From Nocardia brevicatena NBRC 12119 (GTDB lineage Bacteria; Actinomycetota; Actinomycetes; Mycobacteriales; Mycobacteriaceae): a stretch of DNA of 64,000 nucleotides. The DNA is taken from the NCBI RefSeq assembly GCF_000308495.1, contig NZ_BAFU01000015.1, forward strand, positions 1-64,000, in the 5' to 3' direction. The position numbers and the translations under genes are program-made. Below, piece after piece: positions 54,601 through 61,669 of the stretch (position 1 is its first letter; every line of letters starts with the position of its first letter). Under the pieces are notes generated by a model that did not search any database, was not told the DNA's origin, and saw only the letters and a program-made list of their open reading frames with translations.

Positions 54601-55038
54601 TCAGGCGTGCTGGTGACGCGGGGCGCCGAGCCTCCACAGCGGGGCGAAGGTGGTTCCGCCCTGCGGCAGCCAGGCGCGGGCGGCGAAGGTGGCGGTGGCG
54701 AAGAACAGCGGCATGGCCCACTTGTCCGGGCCGTCGCCGGCGGCCAGGTGGGATGTGGCGGCGCCACCGTAGACGAAGACCAGCCCGGCGTAGGCCCATT
54801 CCTTCGTGTGGGGATGGCCGGGAGTGAGGATTGCCGCGAGCGCCGCGGTCTTGGCCACGCCGAGGATGGTCGCGAAGTACATGAGGTAGCCGAGGTGGTC
54901 GAACGAGTCGCGGACGTAGGAGATCCGGGCCAGATCCCAGTACGCGCCGATCGCGGTTTCGGCCAGTACGGCGGTCACGGGAACCCAGCGCGCGAGTTTC
55001 CGGCCACGGGAGATCATCGAAGTAGTGCGGGTGGACAT
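54601..55038 (-). CDS. DoxX-like membrane protein
   Basis: 145 residues, four predicted membrane segments: ARWVPVTAVLAETAIGAYWD, LGYLMYFATILGVAKTAALA (with the conserved Tyr-Leu-xx-Phe-xx-Ile-xx-Gly-Val-x-Lys pattern), EWAYAGLVFVYGGAATSHLA and MPLFFATATFAARAWLP. DoxX-like proteins act in membrane redox stress complexes, often with AhpD-like proteins, as here. Start ATG at 55038. Confidence 0.88.
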   Translation of the reverse strand: MSTRTTSMISRGRKLARWVPVTAVLAETAIGAYWDLARISYVRDSFDHLGYLMYFATILGVAKTAALAAILTPGHPHTKEWAYAGLVFVYGGAATSHLAAGDGPDKWAMPLFFATATFAARAWLPQGGTTFAPLWRLGAPRHQHA

Positions 55039-55436
55039 GGTCGTATTGCTCCTCGAGGTGAAGAGGGGTGGTTGCCGGAGGCGGCCGAGGCGATCGCGGT
55101 GCCGGTCGCGGCGCGGTGGATGGCCGCGGCCAGTCGAGCGTTCTCGGGGGCGTTGAACGCGAAGGTGGCTCGGCGGCGGGTGTAGCCGTAGGTGAGACCG
55201 CTGTGCGGGTCGGCGAATCCGTCCGAACCGGCGTGCCCGAAAGCGTGGACGCCGAGGAACGGATGCAGCAGGCTCTTGGCCTCGAAACCCAGCGTGTAGG
55301 GGGCCTACGCGCCGCGCACCAGATCCGCGCCGCTGGAATGGATCGTGGAAATGGTGGCGATGGTTTCCAGCGACAGCAGTGGTGGCCGGCCGTCGACGCC
55401 GGTCAGGGCGCTGCGTGGAATGAGCATAGGGGACAT
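55014..55436 (-). pseudogene. 3' remnant of a serine beta-lactamase/esterase family gene
   Basis: The reverse strand encodes SPMLIPRSALTGVDGRPPLL, LSLETIATISTIHSSGADLV, then an in-frame TAG at 55305-55307, then YTLGFEAKSLLHPFLGVHAF, GHAGSDGFADPHSGLTYGYT and FNAPENARLAAAI. This is the C-terminal third of the class C beta-lactamase-like family (HAGSDGFADP near the KTG-equivalent HxG motif). The catalytic N-terminal part with SxxK is absent: the lipoprotein gene occupies that place. It ends inside the DoxX gene. A decayed fragment. Confidence 0.7.
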
Positions 55437-56041
55437 AGCTGTTCGGACCGTGATCTCGGCGGTTCGTCCATCGGTGACACGGACGGCGTCACGGTTTCGG
55501 ACGGTATCTCCACCTCGGGCGTTGGTTCGGTCGGTGGGGCGGACGTGGCCGGCGAGTAGTGGTCCGGGTCCTCGTCGCAGGGCAGTTGCTTCGGTGTCAG
55601 GGCGCCGGTGAACAGGATCAGTTGCTTTCCCGGCTTCAGGATCAACGAGGGAGTGGCCGCCTCGGGATCGGATTCGTCCTCCTCCGCACCAAGGTATTCC
55701 GCGAACTGGCATCGGCTCAGCGTGGTGTCTGTACCGGTCTGCACCTCCACGGTCACACAGCCATCGCACTTCTTCGCGATCTCGGTTCTCACCTCCTGTT
55801 CGATCGCGACGATGGGCGCACCATAGCTGAGCGTGATCGGCGGAATCTTGAACGGCGCTCCGGGCACTTCCGCGGCATCCGTCTTTCCCGGCAGCCCAGG
55901 GGGACCCCCTTCCGGCGGCGTTTCGGGGGTGAGCAGGCCGGCCTGCCGTGTCGTATCCGCGCTCCGTTCGGGCATCGACGTCGCACATCCCCCCACCACC
56001 AGAGCCGCGACCACGCACACCAATACTCGCCACATCGACAT
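55403..56041 (-). CDS. Lipoprotein of unknown function
   Basis: 212 residues from ATG 56041, which follows GAGGAGG. Lipoprotein signal: MSMWRVLVCVVAALVVGGC, with Cys at residue 19. The mature part has FKIPPITLSYGAPIVAIEQE, a CDGC pair (KKCDGCVTVEV), further Cys residues and a Ser/Thr/Pro-rich tail (SPATSAPPTEPTPEVEIPSE). The last bases overlap the beta-lactamase remnant. I do not recognise the family. Confidence 0.78.
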   Translation of the reverse strand: MSMWRVLVCVVAALVVGGCATSMPERSADTTRQAGLLTPETPPEGGPPGLPGKTDAAEVPGAPFKIPPITLSYGAPIVAIEQEVRTEIAKKCDGCVTVEVQTGTDTTLSRCQFAEYLGAEEDESDPEAATPSLILKPGKQLILFTGALTPKQLPCDEDPDHYSPATSAPPTEPTPEVEIPSETVTPSVSPMDEPPRSRSEQLCPLCSFHAAP

Positions 56042-56298
56042 GGCTGCCTCCTCGCCCGAAGACGTCGGCCGGCGCGGAAACCTGTGTCTCCAACAGCATT
56101 GGACGCCACGCCCACCTTCCGGGGCTTGAACATCATCGCTCGTGCCCGATGTCGTCGCAGGCCGATTACCGAACAACAGGGATAAACGTGACGCCCAGGC
56201 CTTTACACGGGACGCTCCGCTGTTGCAGCGTCAACTCACGCGCCGGCGGAATCCGACAATAGCTGCCGCCGGGACGGCACCATTGGCGACAATTGCTT

Positions 56299-56661
56299 AT
56301 GGGGCAAAAACTTTGGGTGTCCACCCGCAATGGGTTCTGGGTTCGTGCCGATCAGGTGGTGGCGGTCGGGGTCGTCGAGGTCGGTACCCAACTTTCCGAA
56401 AGTCCGGGGAGTTTCGGTGAGTGTGACGTGGTCGTGAGACTGGCGGTCCCGGCAGGGGAATGGGAAACCGACGAATCCGGTACCAGCGGCAGAATGAGGC
56501 CCGCCACGTATTCCTTGGCCCGGCTCCCCGACGCGAAGTTCGCGAGGGAGGTCGCCAGTGAGGTGATGGTCCGTCTGGCCCAGCACACCGATGACGCCGC
56601 CACTCTCAAGGTCACGCTCGATGGCACGGTGGTCCTCGCCCCGCTTCCGTCGGTCGAATGA
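56299..56661 (+). CDS. Hypothetical protein, beta-rich
   Basis: 120 residues from ATG 56299. It begins MGQKLWVSTRNGFWVRADQV, a short beta-sheet pattern; later RLPDAKFAREVASEVMVRLA suggests a helix and LKVTLDGTVVLAP a closing strand. No family recognised. Its stop overlaps the ATG of a 41-codon frame (ATGA), which supports that both are real. Divergent from the lipoprotein. Confidence 0.6.
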   Translation: MGQKLWVSTRNGFWVRADQVVAVGVVEVGTQLSESPGSFGECDVVVRLAVPAGEWETDESGTSGRMRPATYSLARLPDAKFAREVASEVMVRLAQHTDDAATLKVTLDGTVVLAPLPSVE

Positions 56662-56783
56662 ACGTCCGGGCTCACGAGGGAGCGCGGTCGGTGCCGGTCA
56701 TCATCGAACAGGCCACCGGCGCCCCGGTCGACGGCCTGCCGATGGTGCACCTCCAACTCGACACCGGGGTGGAACCCCGCTGA
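56658..56783 (+). CDS. Small hypothetical protein (41 residues)
   Basis: ATG overlaps the preceding stop (ATGA) and the frame ends at TGA 56781-56783. The peptide contains VPVIIEQATGAPVDGLPMV and ends LQLDTGVEPR. No family recognised. Supported only by the start-stop overlap; short length makes it uncertain. Confidence 0.4.
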   Translation: MNVRAHEGARSVPVIIEQATGAPVDGLPMVHLQLDTGVEPR

Positions 56784-56870
56784 CCGGCCGGCCCGCCCGG
56801 CGCCCGGTGCTGTCGGCAGGCCCCCCGATGGGTCGGCGGCCCGGCCTCGGGACTCCGGCCTCTCGCCGGG

Positions 56871-57812
56871 TCAGGCGGGAATCAGGATGGTCTTGCCCCG
56901 CAGGCGGCCTGTCGCGGCATCCTCGTGCACGCTCGCGAGGTCGGCCAGCGGTCGGCGGTCGGCGACATCGATCCGCAGCGTCCCGGCGTCGACGCGGTCG
57001 ACGAGACCCGCCAGTTGCCGGGCATCGCCGCGGACGAAGACGCGAGCGGTACGCACCTGCCGTCCGGGGTTCTCCGGGGGAGGTGTCGTGGTGCTGAGCA
57101 GTGTTCCTCCGTCGCGGACGAGATCGACGAGACCGGCGGTCTCGGCGGGTGAGGTGGCCACCAGGTTGAGTACGACATCGAACGTCCCGCCGTCCACGGT
57201 GAGGGAGGGGGTTGTGTGATCGAGGTGGCCGATGATCCGGTCGGCTCCGTAATCGCGGAGCCGATCCGCGCTGCGCGTGCTCGCGGTCGCGGTGACGACG
57301 GCTCCGGCCTGTTTCGCGAGTTGGGTCGCATAGCCGCCGACCGCGCCCCCGGCTCCGTTGATCAGGATGGTCTGTCCGGGTTTCGTTTCGGCGAGTTCGA
57401 ACAGCGCCTGCCAGGCGGTGAGGCCGGTGGCGGGCAGGGCGGCGGCGTCGGCCAACTCCACCGTTCGCGGCGCCGCGGCGAGCGCCTCGGCCGGCGCGAG
57501 CACGTACTCGGCCGCGGCGCCGTCGGCCGTCATCGGTAGGAACGCCACCACCGCATCATCCACGTGCAGGTTGCCGGCGATATCGGGGCCGAGTTCGGTG
57601 ATCGTCCCGGCGACGTCGACGCCCGGTATGTGCGGCAACGCGATCGGGAACACCTCGGTGAGATAACCGGCGCGGATCGCCGCGTCGACGGGGTTGAACG
57701 AGGTGGCGGCCACCTTCACCAGCGCTTCGCCCGCACCCGGGACCGGTCGCTCGATCTTCTCGTAGTCCAGGACGTCGCTGTCGCCGTACCGGTGATAACG
57801 CACTGCCTTCAT
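56871..57812 (-). CDS. Zinc-independent quinone oxidoreductase-like MDR protein
   Basis: 313 residues, medium-chain dehydrogenase/reductase: N-terminal MKAVRYHRYGDSDVLDYEKI, HIPGVDVAGTITELGPDI, cofactor motif ILINGAGGAVGGYATQLAKQ. Zinc-binding Cys/His residues are absent, as in NADPH:quinone reductases. It probably reduces quinones or enones. ATG at 57812 follows GGAGGAGG. It is divergent from the MarR gene across three palindromes, so MarR repression with induction by electrophiles or quinones is likely. Confidence 0.92.
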   Translation of the reverse strand: MKAVRYHRYGDSDVLDYEKIERPVPGAGEALVKVAATSFNPVDAAIRAGYLTEVFPIALPHIPGVDVAGTITELGPDIAGNLHVDDAVVAFLPMTADGAAAEYVLAPAEALAAAPRTVELADAAALPATGLTAWQALFELAETKPGQTILINGAGGAVGGYATQLAKQAGAVVTATASTRSADRLRDYGADRIIGHLDHTTPSLTVDGGTFDVVLNLVATSPAETAGLVDLVRDGGTLLSTTTPPPENPGRQVRTARVFVRGDARQLAGLVDRVDAGTLRIDVADRRPLADLASVHEDAATGRLRGKTILIPA

Positions 57813-57833
57813 GACTTCCTCCTCCGGATATTT

Positions 57834-57929
57834 GCTTCGAGTTCGAAGCTTACAGTCAGGGCCAACATGTTTCGATATCGAAGTAATTCCGGTATTGGAT
57901 GTGAAGCGCATCACATATCTCCGATATCG
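57834..57929. promoter_or_regulatory. Three related palindromes, MarR operator array
   Basis: GCTTCGA-GT-TCGAAGC (57834-57849), TTCGATATCGAA (57871-57882) and CGATATCG within CCGATATCGAAGC (57922-57929). All fit a GCTTCGAtaTCGAAGC consensus. They fill the 136-base gap between the quinone oxidoreductase and MarR genes. Confidence 0.75.
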
Positions 57930-57948
57930 AAGCACTTACGATTGGCGA

Positions 57949-58458
57949 GTGACCGACGCCCTCGAGCCCGAACAGTTGGGTACCTACTTCGTGCTCATGG
58001 AATCGGCCGGCCTGCTCCAGCACGCCGTGGAACAGCAGCTGCGGGCCGCGGGCGATCTCAGTTACGTACAGTTCCAACTGCTCGCCCGGCTCGCCGCCGC
58101 GGAGGGCAGGCTGACCATGACCGAACTGGCCGATGGTGTGGTCTACAGTCGCAGCGGACTGACCCACCAGGCCGGCCTGCTGGAGCGGGCAGGGCTCATC
58201 ACCCGGGCACCCAGCCCCGACGACCAGCGCGCCACATCGGTCACCATCACCGAAGCGGGTATGGCCCGCGTGAACCAGGTCCTGCCCGGCCATATCGAGG
58301 TCGTGCGGCGCATGCTGTTCGAGCCGCTGCCGGCGCGGGATGTGCGCACCCTTGGCGCCATCATGACCCGCGTCCGCGACCATATGAGAGCCCGACCGCC
58401 CCGCTCGGCAACTTCTCGCAAGCGCCGCACGTCGAGTGCTCGGACCGAGGATGAATGA
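57949..58458 (+). CDS. MarR-family transcriptional regulator
   Basis: 169 residues from GTG 57949. Winged helix: LSYVQFQLLARLAAAEGRLT, MTELADGVVYSRSGLTHQAG, LLERAGLITRAPSPDDQRAT and SVTITEAGMARV. Earlier in-frame ATGs would place the operators inside the gene and are rejected. The C-terminus is basic (MRARPPRSATSRKRRTSS). Likely represses itself and the divergent quinone reductase. Confidence 0.9.
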   Translation: MTDALEPEQLGTYFVLMESAGLLQHAVEQQLRAAGDLSYVQFQLLARLAAAEGRLTMTELADGVVYSRSGLTHQAGLLERAGLITRAPSPDDQRATSVTITEAGMARVNQVLPGHIEVVRRMLFEPLPARDVRTLGAIMTRVRDHMRARPPRSATSRKRRTSSARTEDE

Positions 58459-58903
58459 AAGAGCGGCGTCGGCGCCTGCCGGGTCGTAACTCGCCTCCTT
58501 CGGTATCGACCGTGACGATCGGGCTCATAGCGGTTGCCGGCGATATGCCGGATCCGAGCCGAGCATTCTCCGGCAGCGGAATACGGCACACCCTCTCGGC
58601 GCCGACGGAGCGAGTATGGGCGGCGTACCCCGCATGCCGACCCCGCTCACGCTCGCCGACAACCGGAGCTCGACACCGTCCCGGTCGTGGAACGGACCCG
58701 GATCGCATGAGCGAAACACCGTGACCTCCAGCGCCTCTCCATCACCCCGACCTGCGCCGTCGACAACCCGCGCATCGTTCACACCGGCGATGTAATCGGA
58801 TATTCATAGTTGAATTGATCTTCTGCCAGTACTTATCACAGATTTGTGAGCGCGGATTCACGCTGCGTGATAGAACTTCGGGCAGTGTGAAGGGTGGATA
58901 CTC
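58459..58903. other. Intergenic region with promoter and palindrome upstream of GMC gene
   Basis: 445 bases. The first ~330 bases are GC-rich with no supported gene. 58790-58880 is AT-rich and contains CACA-GATT-TGTG and the 13-base palindrome TCACG-CTG-CGTGA (58858-58870), 33 bases before the ATG; these are candidate operator or promoter elements. Confidence 0.45.
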
Positions 58904-60859
58904 ATGGAACCGACGGCCAAGCAGCGCACGGTGCTGGGCATGATCTGCGACACCTTTGTCCCCGGCGACGGGTCGACACTGCCCTCGGCGAGCGAACTCG
59001 GCGCCGTCGACACCGTCTTCCAACTACTGGGCCGCAACCCGCGGGAAGCGGAGCGGAAACAACTGGCAAGGCTGCTCGACCTGTGGGATTCACCCCTGAT
59101 CGGCCTGTTGACCGGCAGCGGACCGCGCCGGTTCTCCACCCTGCCGCAACCGGATCGGGAGCGGGCGCTGCTGCGGCTCGGTGATTCCCGCAGCGGCGCG
59201 GTCCGGGCGATCTTCCAGGCGCTGAAGCAGGCGTCGCTGCTCGCCTACAACGTCACCACGGGACCTACCGGCGTCAATCCGCTGTGGAAAGAGATCGGTT
59301 ATCCCGGCCCGCCCGGCCTGCTGCCGCCGGCGCCGGCGCCGGCGCTGACCGTCCACCGTCCGACCGGGTCCGACACCCTCTCCTGCGATGTGGTGATCGT
59401 CGGGTCGGGCGCCGGCGGTGGGACGGCGGCGGCGGTACTCGCCGAAGCGGGCCTCGACGTGATCGTTCTCGAACGCGGCGACTACTACGACGACCGAGAC
59501 TTCGGTGACGGCGAGCTGGCGGCCTTGCGGCAGTTGTACGCGCCCGGCCCGTCCGCCACCGCCGAGGGACAGGTCACCCCGGTGGCGGGCACCTGTCTGG
59601 GCGGTGGAACGGTCGTCAACTGGAGCACCTCACTGCCGACACCCGACGGTGTCCGGGCCGAGTGGGCCGACCTGGGGGCCGAACAGTTCGGCGCGGACGA
59701 GTTCACGCAGGCGCTGGAAGCCGTTCGGTTGCGGCTGGGAGTGAACGAGCGCCGATCGACGCTCTCCGTCCGGGACGGCATCCTCGAACGCGGGGCCCAG
59801 GCCCTGGGCTGGACGGTGGATACGCTGCCGCGCAATGTCTCCGCCGCCTGCGACGCCGGTGTCGAATGCGGACGCTGCGGATACGGCTGCCGGGTCGGCG
59901 CCAAACGATCGGTCACCAAGACCTGGCTGGCCGATGCCGCCGCACGCGGAGCGCGGCTGATCGTCGATGCCGACGCACGCCGGATCACGGTGCGCAACGG
60001 GAAAGCCGAAGGCGTTTCGGTGCGTACCTCGAACGGAATCGAATTCGAGGTACGCGCCCGAGCCGTGGTGGCGGCGGCCGGGGCCATCCAGACCCCCGCC
60101 CTGCTGCGGCGTTCCGGCCTGACCAACATGAATATCGGCTGTTACTTGCGGCTGCATCCGGCGGCGGCGGTATTCGGTGTGTTCGACGAGGAGATCCGCC
60201 CCTGGGAAGGGGGCCTGCAGACCCGGATCTGCCGCCGGCACGCCGACCTGGACGGTAAAGGCTACGGGGTCATCTACGAGACCGGGCCGATACATCCGGG
60301 CCTGGCAACCGGTTTCATGAGCTGGCGCGGCGCCGACCTGCACCGCGGCACCATGCTGGACTTCGGGCATTCGGTCGCCATCGGCGTCATCACCCGCGAC
60401 CGCGACTCCGGCAGCGTGGGCGTCGACCGCGCCGGCGAACCGGTCGTGAAATACCGCCTGTCCGGCTATGACGCGGCCCACCTGCACACCGGAATCGACG
60501 GTGCGGCCCGTATTCTCGAGGCCGCCGGTGCGCGCCGCGTCTTCTCAGGGCACCAGGCCGGAGTCTCCTACGAGCCGGGGATCCGCGGCTCGCGCGAGGA
60601 GTTCGCCGCCGCCTGCCGGGCGGCCGGCTACCGTCCCGGACGGTGCGCGATCGCCGCCCTGCACATCATGGGCTCGGCCCGGATGGGCGGTTCGCCGCAC
60701 ACATCGGCCACCGATCCGGACGGCGCCACCTGGGACGTGCCGAATATCGTCGTCGCCGACGCTTCCTGTTTCCCCACTGCCTCGGGTGTCAATCCGATGG
60801 TGACGATCGAGGCGATCGCCTATATGAACGCCACACGCCTGGCCGCGCGGCTGACCTGA
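58904..60859 (+). CDS. GMC-family FAD oxidoreductase with N-terminal gluconate dehydrogenase subunit 3-like region
   Basis: 651 residues. The first ~140 residues (LGMICDTFVPGDGSTLPSAS, FQALKQASLLAYNVTT) resemble the small-subunit-like helical region fused to several actinobacterial GMC proteins. Then FAD motif VVIVGSGAGGGTAAAVLAEA, GTCLGGGTVVNWSTSLPTPD, and C-terminal LHIMGSARMG and SGVNPMVTIEA (active-site His and Asn). It has four Cys in ACDAGVECGRCGYGC. It probably oxidises long-chain or sterol-like alcohols; similar to mycobacterial Rv0492c. Converges with the second conservon. Confidence 0.9.
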   Translation: MEPTAKQRTVLGMICDTFVPGDGSTLPSASELGAVDTVFQLLGRNPREAERKQLARLLDLWDSPLIGLLTGSGPRRFSTLPQPDRERALLRLGDSRSGAVRAIFQALKQASLLAYNVTTGPTGVNPLWKEIGYPGPPGLLPPAPAPALTVHRPTGSDTLSCDVVIVGSGAGGGTAAAVLAEAGLDVIVLERGDYYDDRDFGDGELAALRQLYAPGPSATAEGQVTPVAGTCLGGGTVVNWSTSLPTPDGVRAEWADLGAEQFGADEFTQALEAVRLRLGVNERRSTLSVRDGILERGAQALGWTVDTLPRNVSAACDAGVECGRCGYGCRVGAKRSVTKTWLADAAARGARLIVDADARRITVRNGKAEGVSVRTSNGIEFEVRARAVVAAAGAIQTPALLRRSGLTNMNIGCYLRLHPAAAVFGVFDEEIRPWEGGLQTRICRRHADLDGKGYGVIYETGPIHPGLATGFMSWRGADLHRGTMLDFGHSVAIGVITRDRDSGSVGVDRAGEPVVKYRLSGYDAAHLHTGIDGAARILEAAGARRVFSGHQAGVSYEPGIRGSREEFAAACRAAGYRPGRCAIAALHIMGSARMGGSPHTSATDPDGATWDVPNIVVADASCFPTASGVNPMVTIEAIAYMNATRLAARLT

Positions 60860-60881
60860 GGGAAGCGGACGGCCGGTATCG

Positions 60882-61256
60882 TCAACGCCCTTGGAGATTG
60901 TTCACGATCGCCCGCAGGATATCGAGATCGGCACTACTGTGCGAGGCCTGCACCGCGGACCGGACGGCCAGCCGGCCGTCCTCGATCAGGTCACCGATGA
61001 GAACCTTGGTCAGCGTCAGGGGAAGGCGGAGTTGCGCCGACACCTCCGCCACCGATTGCGGGACGCTGCACACCCGGACGATGGCGGCGTATTCGGGATC
61101 GGTTCGCCGCAGTGTCGTGCCGGGCGCGACATCGACCACCAGGCTGTCCATATTCAGTTCCGGCCGCGCGGGACGACCCCGGCCACGGGTCACGGCATAG
61201 AGCCGGACCAAGGGGCCCGACTCCTCGTCGTACCAGGGTTCGCGCGGATGGCTCAC
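60882..61256 (-). CDS. DUF742 protein of second conservon
   Basis: 124 residues: GPLVRLYAVTRGRGRPARPE, then the winged-helix-like SVAEVSAQLRLPLTLTKVLI and GDLIEDGRLAV. Start overlaps the roadblock stop (ATGA). In a full conservon a GTPase gene should overlap its 3' end; instead it is followed 22 bases on by the end of the convergent GMC gene. Confidence 0.93.
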   Translation of the reverse strand: MSHPREPWYDEESGPLVRLYAVTRGRGRPARPELNMDSLVVDVAPGTTLRRTDPEYAAIVRVCSVPQSVAEVSAQLRLPLTLTKVLIGDLIEDGRLAVRSAVQASHSSADLDILRAIVNNLQGR

Positions 61257-61669
61257 GGCTGTCTCGACCCGTTGGGCTGCGGACGTGCGTCGACCCCCAA
61301 ATGGGTGCCCACCCGCTGCACCGTCTGGTTCATCTGATACGCCACCATGCCCATATCGGCGGTCTCGGACGCCAACAGCGCCAGACAGGCGTTCGTGCCG
61401 GCCGCGGTGATGAACAGTACCGCCCGGTCGAGTTCCACCACCGTCTGGCAGACACCCCCGGCGTCGAACTGGCGGCCGGCACTACGGGCCAGACTGTGGA
61501 ACGCCGACGCCATGGCGCAGAACCGTTCGGCATCGGTGCGGTCCAGCCCGGACGAATGGCCCCTCATCAGTCCGTCGGTGGTCAACAGCACCGCCGATTC
61601 GGCGTCGGGTAACCCGTCGACCAGTTCTTCGACGAGCCAGCCGAGGTCAGTGCGCGGAGAAGTGGTCAT
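61253..61669 (-). CDS. Roadblock/LC7 domain protein of second conservon
   Basis: 138 residues: LGWLVEELVDGLPDAESAVL, LTTDGLMRGHSSGLDRTDAE, VELDRAVLFITAAGTNACLA. Overlaps the kinase gene by 23 bases and the DUF742 gene by 4. Same partner role as the copy at 939-1352, but the sequences differ considerably, so they are not recent duplicates. Confidence 0.93.
   Translation of the reverse strand: MTTSPRTDLGWLVEELVDGLPDAESAVLLTTDGLMRGHSSGLDRTDAERFCAMASAFHSLARSAGRQFDAGGVCQTVVELDRAVLFITAAGTNACLALLASETADMGMVAYQMNQTVQRVGTHLGVDARPQPNGSRQP

Noticed and set aside
58455-58724. An 89-codon Arg/Pro-rich forward frame after the MarR gene
   Set aside because: No family features, no ribosome-binding site and a composition typical of non-coding GC-rich DNA.
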